Below are positions 28,386 to 39,300 of a stretch of 64,000 bases of DNA, one piece after another. The stretch is from NCBI GenBank assembly GCA_022457155.1, contig JAJGOT010000677.1:47501-111500 (forward strand). The letters are read 5' to 3'. The translations under genes and the position numbers were made by a program. The DNA is from Cladopsammia gracilis (lineage: Eukaryota; Cnidaria; Anthozoa; Scleractinia; Dendrophylliidae). Numbering within the stretch: the first letter of the stretch is position 1; each line of letters begins with the position of its first letter. Under the pieces are notes generated by a model. That model worked only from the letters and a program-made list of their open reading frames with translations, ran no database searches and was not told the origin of the DNA.

Positions 28386-29165
28386 AGTAGTTATGAAAAA
28401 ACATTCTCTAGAGCACCTCCCAAGGTACTATTTCCACATATTTATAATAATTCCCGATATCCAATTTTTAAAAATCCCCAAAGTATATTTTTCTATGATT
28501 TTCTTGCGAATCCCGCGAGCGAGCCCGAAGGGCGAGCGAGCTCATAAATATTTTGAAATTTAAGGCAATTCAAGATTTTATTATATTTTCTGTAATTTTT
28601 TTAACTTATTACATTTATTTCATTTTTTAGCATTTTTTTTAATATAAAAAGTAACATTAAAGAGCAACGAGTAAACACCTTTATTCTTGTGTGATTTAAA
28701 TTTTATAACTATACAGAAACACGAAAGAGTATCGAGTAAACACCTTTATTTCTTGTGTTATAATTACCTTAAGACTATTTTAAGGAAAAGTCTTGTGTAA
28801 CTATACACTAACATAAAAGAGTATCGAGCAAACACCTTTATTATTGTGTTACAAATTACAGTGATATTTTTTCACTTAATTAAATAGAAAAACTTCTTAA
28901 CAAACAAGATCTACCGTACAACTTATGATTATTTACGTTTAAAAAACTTTTTCTAAATGGTAAATTATTTTAATAATACTAAAAGATCACGAATTAATCA
29001 GGTCTTGATTTCCCTTTAAAATCAAAAAAATATGACAGGGATTCGCAAGAAAATCATAGAAAATATACTTTGGGGATTTTTAAAAATTGGATATCGGGAA
29101 TTATTATAAATATGTGGAAATAGTACCTTGGGAGGTGCTCTAGAGAATGTTTTTTCATAACTTCT
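28386..29165 (-). repeat. right terminal inverted repeat of the Polinton (composite)
   Basis: Inverted copy of 9474-10253, differing at base 3 of the terminus (AGAAG versus AGTAG) and by the 7-bp deletion present only in the left inner copy. The inner edge 28386-28515 again carries the terminal 129-bp module in + orientation. Three iteron-like repeats lie at about 28660-28840. Confidence 0.92.
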
Positions 29166-29171
29166 GCCATG
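29166..29171. repeat. right target-site duplication GCCATG
   Basis: Second copy of the 6-bp duplication, inside the intron 12-17 bp past the donor of exon 29183-29519. Confidence 0.9.
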
Positions 29172-29182
29172 GTTACACCAAC

Positions 29183-29519
29183 CTGCACACTGCGCGCCAT
29201 TTCCAGTATAACCGGTTGGACAGGGTCCACATGTGTATCCACTGGCATTGGTTGGTGACGGAAGATCAGTGCACTTAACACCTGTGAAGCACGGTTGATC
29301 GTTTATCTCGCAGGCGTCGATGTCACTATCACAGAACCTTCCCGTGTATCCTCCCTGACATGCGCATCCCATGTAAATAAACTTGCTGTCGGTGTTGACC
29401 GTGTCACCTTCTTCTGGCTGCACGCACTGGCCACCGTGATTGCAGGCGCACATGTTAATCCTTGGACTCCAGGTTGCGCTCGCGCCTTTGTCGTCAGTAG
29501 CAACAAATGACAGATTGAA
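29183..29519 (-). CDS. host MUC4-like gene, exon with two EGF-like domains
   Basis: A 337-bp exon, phase 0 in and phase 1 out (acceptor TTATTAG, donor CAG|GTTGGT). The first 22 residues finish the preceding beta-rich domain ([13 protein letters not shown]). Then CACNHGGQC...[13 protein letters not shown] is an EGF of the laminin-like type, followed by [10 protein letters not shown]...[14 protein letters not shown]. The Polinton begins 17 bp past its end. Confidence 0.9.
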
Positions 29520-29882
29520 CTAATAAGAAAACAAACAAAACAATTTGGATCATGATGTTAATCATACCTAGAGTTAAATGGTAAATGTTTTCGTCCCTCT
29601 GCTTAGTTGTTTGATTTAAAGTCATTTCACATCCGTTATATCTGTACTTTATAGTTAATTTGACTTGGTTCAGACTGTCCTTGCGCAGGTAGACACTTGC
29701 TTAAACCGAAAGTTGTGAAACCACGAAAGCTGTAACAATGCTACAATCGGAATTTGATCAAATTCGCTAAAGGTCAGTGGCATGAGACTTCAATCACGCA
29801 AAGAAGTTTTCATACTTTCTACAGACTAATGTTAATACTGTATACATAATATTAACAATTCTTATTCTAGTTTATTGTCATT

Positions 29883-30489
29883 TTTTACTATTTGAGCTAC
29901 ATTAAGGCAGTTTATTTTTATAAGGAATCTTTGTATTCTGTATAAACTGACCTAATTATTCAGATCTTGTTTTTTTTTTTTACATTTATTTTAATCTAAC
30001 CCTGTGTTTGGCCTTGCCATGAGTGGAAGGGTAGCTTCCGTTCACTCGTACTCGTTACGAAGCTGCCGGAACTTTAATAACAAAATGTGTAGGACAAAAA
30101 GATTGTCAGAATTTGTATCTGTGAAATATTTAGATTTTTTGTCATAAGATAAATGTTAATTATATGTATTTGCGCACGATCCTGTTATCCAGCTCTTAGC
30201 TGCAAGGGGCTCTGAATAAACAAATCTATCTATCTATAATAACTTATACTCATTTAGCTCTTTAATTGGCTTTTGGTTTTTGGCTTCGTGAAATGTAATT
30301 TCAGTAGTTTAGCATGTATTTTTGCTCAAACAAATAAAGACTTTTTATATTATATTAATTTATAATATATTGTTATGATATTTTACTATTTGAGCTACAT
30401 TAAGGCAGCTTATTTTTATAAGGAATGTTTGTATTCTGTATAAACTGACCTAATTATTCAGATCTTGTTTTTTTTACATTTATTTTAAT
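29883..30489. repeat. 110-bp direct repeat flanking a 385-bp insert
   Basis: Segments 29883-29995 and 30381-30489 match except for T-tract length and a few bases. The insert between them (29996-30380) has LINE-like 3' sequence with an (ATCT)n tract at 30226. This could be a long target duplication or a tandem duplication of LINE 3' sequence. Confidence 0.6.
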
Positions 30490-31360
30490 TGTTAATTTAT
30501 CTTTAATTTGTATAGTATGTTAAGATCTGTATAATTAAAGTTGAGTAAATAAATAAATAAATAAATAAATAAAAAACTGACACTTGATAATGACGTGAAG
30601 TAGCGTCGAAAAGTCGTCGGTTTTAAATCAATTTAAAAGAGAACTAAAGGGAAAACTCTTTGAAATTCTGGAAAAAGAGGACAATTATATTAGAATGTCT
30701 GATAGAGTGCAACTCTTAAACCATAGCATTGTGTCCTTCCGGTTTTATCTACAGTCTGCCTTCCTGTCTCACGCTGACTATAAACCACACGACAAACTAG
30801 ATTGCTTCTAGTATTGTTCGTTTTGTACATATACAAATATTTATAACAAAATTTTCTTTTTCTCATGTGCCCGCCTCGAATAGCCCTTGCTAATTGCGGG
30901 TACAAGCTTTGTAAACTTATAACTTAACTTGAAATAAAACTTGTTGTTGTTGATTTTTAATTTTGAAGTTTTAAAATGTTTTTTTTTAAAATCTTTTTAG
31001 CGTTCAATTTTATGATAAAATCGTTTTCCAAATCTCTCCTTCTTCATACTTTGAATATTAAAGCATCTAAACCTTTAAATATTTAGTTATTAAATACATG
31101 AAATTGATGAAAAATCGGCCGAAGATCGGACAAAACGATGAAAAAGGCCGGGTGTGAGAACCGCATGGGTTATGAATATCATTTCTACCCAACAGGTTAG
31201 TTAAAAGTTGGCTTCAAATATAAAAAAACTATAAGGGTAGAACTCAGAATTTCAAAAGAAGCGACATACGAAAATTTAGTAGCGTGGATTAGACACATGC
31301 TCCCAAAGGGGGCCTGTTTTTTACACTCTTCTCGGTATCTAATAGTCCGTTCTAAAACTC
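30490..31360. other. intron with LINE 3' remnants
   Basis: An (AAAT)n tail at 30546-30573 ends a LINE-like segment. A second one ends near 30950 (TTGTTGTTG). No gene is supported. Confidence 0.45.
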
Positions 31361-32105
31361 ATTAATAGCGGAGCACTTGCCAGACCGAAGGCCTCGCTGC
31401 GCAGCTCCATACTCATAGAACCTATGCCGTGATTTTTCATGGTCATGGCTAGCGGAATGTTTCGCGGGCGCGTGTTTGCCCGCCCGCCCGCCCGCCGTGT
31501 TGGAACAACATCCGGGATCTTGAAAGCAAGGCTTTGTTTTTCGCGCGGCCACACAGCCGTGAGCTCGGTAAACACTTTAGTTGTTTTGTTGTGTTTAGCG
31601 GAGAATTAAAGTCGTTATTTTGCTGCATTTTTTCGCGGTTTGCTACTCAAGACACGGATACTAATTAAGGTATACTCAGAAGCCGCTTTAGTGGAAAAAG
31701 ACGAGCTTTCAAGTATAAAATCTTGCTTCGAGGAACTTCGTGTATTACGTTTTTATCAATGCGGGAGTAGTTTGTTTTCTACAGATTTCAGAACCAGAAG
31801 CGGAGATTTGAATTTCCAAGCAAGCGAGGGACTTAAAGGTATCACAGATTACAGTTTTCGATTAGAATTTATGTTGATGTCAATCTGTGAGTGATTTTTT
31901 ATTAGTGTTATTGTTAGTTTTGGAGAATTGATTTTACTGTGCAGACGGTCGCGTAATACTGTTTTTGAGAATTGTTAAAATTGAAAATAGCCCGTTCGTC
32001 AATCTTAATTCTTGTGCTTCCAACCTTTCACCTTAGTTAAGTTTCACCTTAGTTAAGCTTGTTCAAAGTGCGACGCTGTTAGGCTTGGGCTATCTATATA
32101 TATTA
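31361..32105 (+). mobile_element. unclassified dispersed repeat, copy 1
   Basis: Shares long near-identical stretches with 53028-54168, starting TTA(A)TAGCGGAGC and ending CTATATATATT. Compared with copy 2 it lacks about 400 bp around 31915. A CpG-rich block near 31460-31500 contains (CCCG)n. No recognisable protein. Confidence 0.6.
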
Positions 32106-32115
32106 ACTTATGACG

Positions 32116-32365
32116 ACAACACCGTGAAGGAGGTTTGGATACCCGATCCGTAGATTTTGGCGATTTCTCCGCATTTAATGATCAGTTTGGGAAGCTATAC
32201 CAAACACTCGAAGTGTGTTTTTCAGGCATCCAAACACCTCGAAGTGTGTAAAAAAAAACCTCGGCCGCGCCTCGCTTTTTCAACCCACTTTTTAGTGTTT
32301 GGATATCCTGATAAAACACTCCTTCTCGTATTTGATATATTAGATCAAACACCCTTTTTTTGTTC
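32116..32365. repeat. foldback repeat, related to 34160-34390
   Basis: Inverted segments with GTGTTTGGAT and ATCCAAACAC surround an AT-rich centre. A diverged relative with the same order lies at 34160-34390. Confidence 0.6.
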
Positions 32366-32815
32366 CGTGTTCGTTATGCTGCGTCAAATGTCCTGGTAGT
32401 TTTAAGTCTTTTAATTTTGCAACTCTATTCTATATGTCCAGTTCCAGCTATCGAACTAAATAACCTCCAATGTTTACAAAACTTGACTGCTGGGCTGGTT
32501 ACTGGGTGTAATAATCTTTCCTATTTTTTGCAAACATGACTGGTTCCCTACCCAAAAACGTCTTGTTAGCAAAATGCTAATAGCTAAAATTTTTAATGTT
32601 CTCAATACACTGAAGATGGCATAAACTATGCAGAAACATGTATTTAAAAAGTGTTTTCGTGTGTTTTGCCTTCGTTGCTTGTTATAGCAATTGTCAATTG
32701 TCAACTGTCAGGCTTCATTCCACAAAGTACATTGCAGACCTTTTGCAAGAATCAGTGCTATAACGGCACCCCATACGAAGACCCTTGATTAGTAGTAATT
32801 AAGAAGTCAGCCTAC

Positions 32816-33009
32816 CTTTTGTGACGATGTAACATGCCAAGTAAAGTAAAACAGGTTTCCACTTAGGTTTACCGTGGCGCCTTCAGGTTTGTTGATTACA
32901 TTAAATGTAATCGTGTCGTTATCTTCGGCCTTAATATCTAACTGAACAGTTTTAAAAAGTGTGGCATTGATTTCAGTTGGAGCGTCTACTATGGTGGGGG
33001 GAAAATTGT
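32816..33009 (-). CDS. host MUC4-like gene, beta-sandwich domain exon
   Basis: A 194-bp exon (phase 1 in, phase 0 out; acceptor TTTCCAG, donor GTAGGC). It encodes DNFPPTIVDAPTEIN and further strands with KAEDNDTITFNV, similar to Ig-like or cadherin-like extracellular folds, and continues into the first part of exon 29183-29519 (FVATDDKG). Domain name not certain. Confidence 0.8.
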
Positions 33010-33048
33010 CTGGAAAGAGAATAATAAAATGAGACAAGACAATTAAAG

Positions 33049-33332
33049 TCTGGTTTTCATATGTCGGGAAAATCCCAGACGATCGGGGACTTTGCTGTTT
33101 GCGATCGTCCCAGATTTTGTTGATATGTCGGGAAAATCGCCGATCATCGCAGAAATCTGGGACGCGTCGGGAAAATAAAATCGCTCCCGATTTCCCCGAT
33201 TTGTCCCCGACCATCCCAGATAATCAGGGATGTTTACGATTTCGTGTTTTCATAAGTCGGCCAAATCTGGGACGGTCTGGAAACAGCGATATCCCCGATC
33301 GTCTGGGATTTTCCCGACATATGAAAACCAGG
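33049..33332. mobile_element. palindromic MITE
   Basis: Ends AAAGTCTGGTTTTCATATGT and its inverse, with inner CCCAGACGATCGGGG and CCCCGATCGTCTGGG. It lies in the intron between exons 33009 and 33423. No ORF of interest. Confidence 0.75.
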
Positions 33333-33422
33333 CTTACAAGAGAGATATCGAAATTAAAAAAAAAAACAAGAACCGATATCATTCAGTAATTAATTATACT
33401 CATTACATCTCGCGTAACTTAC

Positions 33423-33677
33423 CAAGAATATTTGACTCGTTCACCAACGTGTTTCTTATATCTTTGGTTACTATGCCAACAGAGACGTCATTAGTGGCTG
33501 CTACGTCATACAAACATTCATTATCACCTCCACACTGTGCTTCAGCCTTTAACCTTAAACTATGGTTAAGCCACGTGATATTGTCCGCGAACATGGGCAT
33601 GAAGTCAGAGTTTGCAAAGGTATCAACGCTCTCATTTTGAGCGTAAGTGAAAATTGACTGCGATTGGTTTATTTGCC
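33423..33677 (-). CDS. host MUC4-like gene, exon after VWD
   Basis: A 255-bp phase 1-1 exon with acceptor GTTTCAG and donor GTAAGT. It encodes GQINQSQSIFTYAQNES through CGGDNECLYDVAATND to NESNILG, a segment that in MUC4-type proteins follows the VWD domain and has a conserved Cys pair. Confidence 0.85.
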
Positions 33678-34159
33678 CTGAAACCAAAAACAAAAGTAAT
33701 AATTATAATAAAAGTAAAATCACTGTGGTCAGCAATGAAGATTAACACGGAGGATGATTTTGATGATGATGACAAACCCCCTGTTGGTCCACCCATGGCA
33801 GGTGGCAGCAGAAAGATGAAATTAATTTAATTGAATGTATGTTAATAAAATAATTCGTTGATAGGTAAAAAAAAATAATATTGTGTAATTGAAACTGTAT
33901 TTCTTGTAAAACCCATCTCTTATCGTATAAGTACTTGGGGCAGTAAAAAGAAAGCGAGTTTCGTCTTCCATTTGATTGGACCCACATATAAAGCAGGTTC
34001 TCTTTTGTTCTGAAACTTGGTTTATCTTTCGAGTTCAATCAAAGTTTGTGATTACTTATGCCTGGTTTTATTAACACCCGTCTCTCAGACGTATTCCTAG
34101 TTACTTCTCAAACTCATTAATAATTCATGACGAGAACACAAAGGAAATCACTACCGAGA

Positions 34160-34390
34160 AGGAGGTTTTGAAATCGTTTCTTAATTTGCATAGATTTTGG
34201 CGATTTTATTCCTTCGTTTTCTCCGCATTTAACGATCAGTTTGAGAAGCTATATCAAACACTCGAAACAGTGTTTCATCAGATTTCCAAACACCTTGAAG
34301 TGGTTTAAAAAAACTCGGCTGCGCCTCGTTTTTCCAATCCACTTCTCGGTGTTTGGAAATCTGATGAAACACTGTTCCTCGTGTTTGATA
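34160..34390. repeat. foldback repeat, related to 32116-32365
   Basis: Same motif order as the copy at 32116, with ATCAGATTTCCAAACACC and its inverse flanking a centre rich in CTCGGCTGCGCC. Confidence 0.6.
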
Positions 34391-34696
34391 TATTACGTCT
34401 AGACAAATGGAAAGTGTATGATCTGTTTTAGAAAATCTTATAAAATTCTAGTTTTTAATTGGGAATGCTGAAGGGTGAGGGCTGAAGAGTGAGTTGCCAA
34501 TATGAAACATATTCCTGTTTCATTAAACTTATAATATGTTTAACCTTAGCGGTATCCAATAAATTATGATTAAAGTTAGTCAAATCAAGATTACAGTGAA
34601 AACTATTTCATTTTACCAGTGGAATATAGGTGACGTCAGAAAAAACTGGTTAAATTTTTTTTCGTTAATAGAAACATTTAAAAGAAACCGGCCAAG

Positions 34697-35100
34697 TTTA
34701 GCTCTATATGCAATATTGGAAGCTTTATTGCTTACCTCCAATTAACGTTTGAAATATTGTAAGTGTTTTTTTTTCAGTCTGGGAGCTATCCGAAATCTTA
34801 AAATCAAGTTTGGTATAAACGCCCCAAATCTCGCTATTATATGTTAAAAATGGGGAGATCATCGTATCGTATGAAGATAATTTGTTAAAACAATTTTGCG
34901 ATCCTGTTTTAGATCGTAATAATATGATGAAATCATCCGCGTGTAAAAGGTAATATAATTTCGCAGCGTTTGGTAAAACAAAAGGATCAGATAACATGTT
35001 TTCAAATGAGAGAGGTGGGTCGTTGATGTAAATATTAATAATCTCCCCAATTTTGACATATAATATAATAGTCTGGGGTGTGTACGCAAAACCGGATTTT
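34697..35100 (-). pseudogene. LINE reverse transcriptase fragment, inverted 5' part
   Basis: The minus strand encodes PFVLPNAAKLYYLLHADDFI, which contains the (Y/H)ADD active-site motif of non-LTR RTs, then a deletion and PFLTYNSEIWGVYTKLDFK. The + strand sequence from about 35103 continues the same LINE's C-terminal region, so this part is inverted relative to the rest. Confidence 0.7.
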
Positions 35101-35244
35101 AAGTCTTGGGACAGGCATCAAATGTGGCATGTAGAGCTGAACTTGGTAGGTTTCCTCTTATTATAGCTATTAATCAGAAAATAATTAACTACAAGTTATA
35201 CCTTGAAAGTAAGGACAATAACTATTGTTAAACAGATCTTTTTA

Positions 35245-35983
35245 TAGAGTACGAGCAGTCCCTCCTTTTTCCTCAGGGATAGTAGAGCGAGCGAAATGCG
35301 AGCGCGCGTGAAAATCACCCCGCGCGAGAAAGGCGAGACGCGAGAGAAAAAGGAGAGACTACAGACAAAGCCCAAACTTTTGAACTTATGAGTTGCTATC
35401 ACAACTCAAAACTCTGATTGGCTCTTCCATGGCAATCTGTCAACATCTGTCAAAAACGCGCCAGCCGCTATCAACACTTAGTTTCTGTTAATGGTTGCCA
35501 AACTTCAGGCATGTCTGGAAAAAATTCCAAATATAATATCTCTGAAACCGAAACAGACTCAAGCGGTGGAGGCACTGTTAGCGGGGAAAGATGTTCTTGC
35601 GATACTTTCATCCAGATTTGGGAAAGGTTTAATTTATCAAGTGTATAGCATGGCACAAACATCTGCGAACGCGAGCGTCCAAATACAAACCCGACAACTG
35701 AGGAGGTTCGAGAGAACCAAAACCATGGTCTTGCCTGAATGAAATAGTGGCATGAACCATGCATGAACGAAGCAGTCGCTAGACTGTCAAAATTGCAAAG
35801 GGAACTCCACGCCACTATAAAGCGTAGCGAACGGAAGCTAAAATTACAGCCTTGACTGAGACAAACTTCAACTCTCTCCCCGCCGCGCGTCTCGCCTTTC
35901 TCGCGTGGGGTGATTTTCACGCGCGCTCGCATTTCGCTCGCTCTACTATCCCTGAGGAAAAAGGAGGGACTGCTCGTAGTCTA
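35245..35983 (+). mobile_element. Mutator-like element carrying a helicase fragment (Pack-MULE-like)
   Basis: A 739-bp element with roughly 100-bp inverted termini (TAGAGTACGAGCAGTCCCTC and its near inverse) and a perfect 9-bp flanking duplication ATCTTTTTA (35236-35244 and 35984-35992). Nine bp is the Mutator signature. No transposase is present. The + strand interior (35491-35742) encodes a piece similar to a RecQ-type helicase N-terminus. Termini are rich in CGAGCG repeats. Confidence 0.8.
35491..35742 (+). pseudogene. captured RecQ-type helicase N-terminal fragment
   Basis: The frame reads ISLKPKQTQAVEALLAGKDV then LAILSSRFGKGLIYQVYS, the Q-motif and degenerate Walker A of RecQ-like helicases (normally P-T-G-x-G-K-S). 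It stops after about 83 codons. It is contained wholly in the Mutator-like element and would have lost ATPase function. Confidence 0.7.
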
Positions 35984-36290
35984 ATCTTTTTAATGTCTAC
36001 AGATCTTCACTCTTCTGGCAAAAATAGTTTCTACTCTAATCTTATCAGGATATCCGAATTCTATAATTTGCCCGATTTTGATCCTATTCTCTTAACTGAA
36101 ACTAAAATCAAACATTATGTAAACTCAATGCAACAAAAATATATCCTATATTGGCGACATACCATACAACACTCTAAGAAACTCGAATTCTATAATATCT
36201 TTCAGAACGAATATACGCGTTCTCATTATTAGCTTAGACCTTACAAAGAAATCAAAAGACAGAAAACAATAAGTGTAAAATTTCGTATAA

Positions 36291-36410
36291 GGCCCAGTTC
36301 AAACGTCGAACTTCACATGTGCCGAACCTAATGTAAATTAGCAAGAACAATAGATTTTGCTCATTTGCATTATGTTCGGCACATGTGAAGTTCGACGTTT
36401 GAACTGGGCC
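36291..36410. mobile_element. short Harbinger-like MITE
   Basis: A 120-bp element with about 42-bp inverted termini starting GGCCCAGTTCAAACGTCGAA and TAA on both sides (36288-36290, 36411-36413). Same family as 300-1021. It interrupts LINE coding sequence, and the empty site restores that frame. Confidence 0.85.
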
Positions 36411-36885
36411 TAAGTAATTATAAGTTAATGGTTGAAATTGGTAGATATGAACAAATCTCGAGAGATGATAGATTGTGCCCTACTTGTGGAACTAATGAAA
36501 TTGAAGATGAAATTCACTTCCTTTATCACTGTCCTAAATACTCAATTCTTAGGGACGAATTTTACAGGAAAATAGGGTATCACCTACCAAATATAAAACA
36601 GTTATCTCCTTCAGAAGTTACCAATGAATTAATGAACTCTCGTAATTATTTTGTAAATATTCAATTAGTAAAATTCATTATTTCATGCTTTGATCTCCGC
36701 AATAATCAAATTATCAATCCAGACAAATGTGTCTCAATTGAACTTTCCCTTTTTTTATTATATTATTTTTATTTCATTTTATGTTGTAATGCTTTTGCAA
36801 TACTGTAAGGATTTATAGTCATGCATATAAAGCTACTTGTTGTTGTTGTTAATAACGGTAATCGGCTCCGGTCAATAAATATTGG

Positions 36886-37266
36886 CAGTGTTTTCACGAG
36901 CGATTTTTCAAGTCGCTGAGCGAGTGACAGTTGGAAATCTCGTGAAAACAGTTGCTTGTCCAACTCGCTTAAAGTTAAGCGAGTCGGCAAACTACAATAG
37001 AATTCTCATTAAATTTAAGCCACCAAACCAGGTCGCTTAAGCTTGTCGGCAATTAAACAACAAAGAAGGGCATTGTATTGTCGTTCTTTTGTGTTCTAAT
37101 TTTCTATTGTTTTAACAAAAGAAAATATATCGCGCATGGTATAAGGAAAATGAATAAAGTTCTGTCCGTGAAAACGCATAAATTTTTTAAGCTGCTTAAC
37201 GCGGTCAGTAAACAAATCACCTACAGGAATGTTAAGCGAGAAAAACCGCCTCGTGAAAACACAGCC
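36886..37266. repeat. MITE with TGTTTTCACGAG termini
   Basis: Starts near GTGTTTTCACGAGCGATTTT and ends GCCTCGTGAAAACACAGCC. A shorter inverted relative at 38830-39010 shares the CCTACAGGAATGTTAAGCGA end and the TTGCCGACAAGCTTAAGCGA segment. Confidence 0.65.
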
Positions 37267-37388
37267 TTTATGTTTGAACTTTGGATATGTAGACCATGAC
37301 GTCCTGATTTATGCACACTTTTTTGAGATGCTAGTTGCCCTAATATTTTGAAATTTAAGGCAAGGATAACCATATACAAAACACTTAC

Positions 37389-37718
37389 ACTTAACACCAA
37401 ACTGGAAGTGAATCTCCCTCAATGTTGAAGATGGTGACAGCACCGTCCCATCAGGCAATGTGTAGTCGTCATCCGGGTTATCATTCCAAGTTCCCAGCAG
37501 CCCTTTGGTTCTATTTTTATAATCTTCCCCAAGAGATACGACAAAGGTCAACATTTGTCTATTCTCGCAGAATCGCACAGAAGTTGTTGAAGGGAAATAA
37601 ACATCTATACAGTCATCTTGCGGTTTCGAGACAGAGAGGTTTTTTCCTTCAACTTCTTCAGTTCTATTCGTAAGAGTGCGGTTGTAATATATTTCTCCAA
37701 ACCAAACGTCGATTCCAC
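37389..37718 (-). CDS. host MUC4-like gene, VWD domain exon 2
   Basis: A 330-bp phase 1-1 exon (acceptor TTTTAG, donor GTAAGT). It encodes the second half of the VWD domain, with GLLGTWNDNPDDDYTLPDGT, the conserved G-L-x-G-x-x-x-x-x-P-x-D-D signature. Confidence 0.92.
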
Positions 37719-38319
37719 CTAAAACAACAGCAACAAAAAAGTTTAAAAACTCGTGTATTTTATTTTTACAAATTTAGATTTGAGGACGCTAAACAAAGTT
37801 AGTATTTTAAGCTGGTTCTTGCGTAGCAGGAGGTTTACATGACTTCAGTGTGACCAATCAGAACAGAAGGATGAGGCTGGGGTTGGATAAATGCTCGGCC
37901 AATGAACCGTTCTCATTATGAATCTTGTTGTTTATACAGTTTTCAGTTAAAACATTTAGCCATTTGTCAGTGGGAGTGTTTAAAACGGGATGGTTTTCCA
38001 GTAACAAGTTCTCGGTTAAGTTGGAACGACAAAAGTCAACTAAAACAATAAAATTCTCGAGTCCTATTTTTTTGCCAGTATGAAGGTTGCGTCGGAGAGG
38101 AGAATTTCAAGTATAATGTTTTTGTTCATATTCAGGTATCAGTGCAATGTTAGGGTCAGATGTAGTTATGAGTAAGGATAAAAATGCAAGTTAACGTTTC
38201 CGGTCATCTATCAAAGGGCAGTTAACATTTTCGTCAATAAGTATGGTCGAAAAAATAATTTATTTAATAGTTCAAAGTTCTGGATATTTTCAGCTGAACG
38301 CCCACATCACCTGTCTCAC

Positions 38320-38541
38320 CTCCTTTCTTTACTCTTACTTCAACGGTGCTTGTATTTTCTTCTTTTGCAGCGCCAGCTGTAAAAATTGTTGCAGTCGTCG
38401 AATTTCCTTGGGCAAGGCCTGTCCTGGCTTGTAGTTGGAATGCTCCATTTTGTGCATCGATCATCATAAATTCGCCAAGACCATTGAACGTGTAATTTCC
38501 ACCGTCCAGTGTATTAAAATGAGGATCACCCCAAAACCAAC
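38320..38541 (-). CDS. host MUC4-like gene, VWD domain exon 1
   Basis: A 222-bp phase 1-1 exon (acceptor TTTCAG, donor GGAG|GTGAGA). It opens with GWFWGDPHFNTLDGGNYTFN, the GDPH-x(n)-D-G-x-x-Y-x-F-N start of a VWD domain. The GDPH motif is a known autocleavage-prone site in some mucins. Confidence 0.92.
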
Positions 38542-38829
38542 CTGAAAGAACAAAGAAAAAAGCAATAAACGAACTGATGAAGAATTCTTCCTTTAACCTT
38601 TGTTTTAGCGAGGGATCAAGGTTGTGCCTAGATTCTATTATAAGTCATAAGGCTCATACGAAACGTATTCCTCTATCTCCTGAACGAACTGAAATGCGTT
38701 ACTCTTGAAGGTAGTAAACTATTTATCTATTTATCTGCAGTGAAATGCAAGGATTTCTCCAACTGAGAAAAATCATATCTCAACACATATGCCAACAACA
38801 ACAACAACAACAATTAGCTTTATTTGCAT

Positions 38830-39010
38830 GACTATGGCTGTGTTTTCACGAGGCGGTTTTTCTCGCTTAACATTCCTGTAGATATATTTTCTTTTGTTAA
38901 GACAATAGAAAATTAGAACACAAAAGAACGACAATACAATGCCCTTCTTTGTTGTTTAATTGCCGACAAGCTTAAGCGACCTGGTTTGCTCGCTCGTGAA
39001 AACACGGCCT
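38830..39010. repeat. MITE related to 36886-37266, inverted
   Basis: GGCTGTGTTTTCACGAGGCG at the left and CGTGAAAACACGGCC at the right, matching the outer parts of the copy at 36886. Confidence 0.65.
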
Positions 39011-39300
39011 ATAAATCCTTACAGTATTGCAAAGCATTACAACATAACAAAAAAAATACAATAGTATAACAAAGAAAGGGAAAGTACAATTAAGATACAT
39101 CAGTCTGGATTGATAATTTGATTATTGCGGAAATCTAAGCATGATAGAATGAATTTTAATAATTGAATATTTAGAAAATAATTACGAGAGTTCATTAATT
39201 CATTGGTTACTTCTGAAGGAGATAACTGCTTTATATTTGGTAGGTGATACCATATGAAGATATCAATTTTATCTTCACTGTGAAGAGTGAAGATATCCAT
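39011..39300 (-). pseudogene. LINE 3' fragment
   Basis: The minus strand encodes YHLPNIKQLSPSEVTNELMN and further residues nearly identical to the LINE end at 36580-36720, so a second truncated copy of the same family in reverse orientation. Confidence 0.7.

Larger units (their letters stand above)
9474..29165. mobile_element. Maverick/Polinton (adintovirus-like) element, 19.7 kb
   Basis: The element has AG...CT termini, 780-bp terminal inverted repeats and a GCCATG 6-bp duplication. It encodes the diagnostic Polinton set: protein-primed polB, integrase, FtsK/HerA-type ATPase, adenain-like protease, double jelly-roll capsid and penton-like protein. Its composition is far more AT-rich than the host flanks. 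Structural genes lie to the left (10.5-18.8 kb), integrase and PLA2-like on the + strand in the middle, and replication and accessory genes on the minus strand to the right. Several genes are interrupted, so this copy is probably not autonomous unless the breaks are assembly errors. Confidence 0.95.
35103..36830 (+). pseudogene. LINE C-terminal region, interrupted by two transposons
   Basis: The frame starts at about 35103 with ASNVACRAELGRFPLIIAIN, continues after the Mutator-like insertion at 36000 (SGKNSFYSNLIRISEFYNLP, YILYWRHTIQHSKKLEFYN), and after the MITE at 36291-36410 with RLCPTCGTNEIEDEIHFLYH, the C-x2-C...H-x-x-x-x-C finger (zf-RVT) typical of LINE C-termini. Removing both insertions with one copy of each target duplication restores continuity. 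It lies in a host intron. Confidence 0.75.

Noticed and set aside
28320..28547. ORF in the right TIR (and its relatives at 9471-9653 and 29022-29160)
   Set aside because: The reading frames lie in the terminal inverted repeat, occur in all four module copies and run into host EGF sequence by chance.
9474..29165. Bacterial or free viral contamination in the assembly
   Set aside because: The perfect 6-bp duplication, continuity with host intron on both sides and matching exon phases show true chromosomal integration.
35471..35932. 153-codon minus-strand ORF
   Set aside because: It is the antisense of the helicase fragment plus the Mutator-like TIR.
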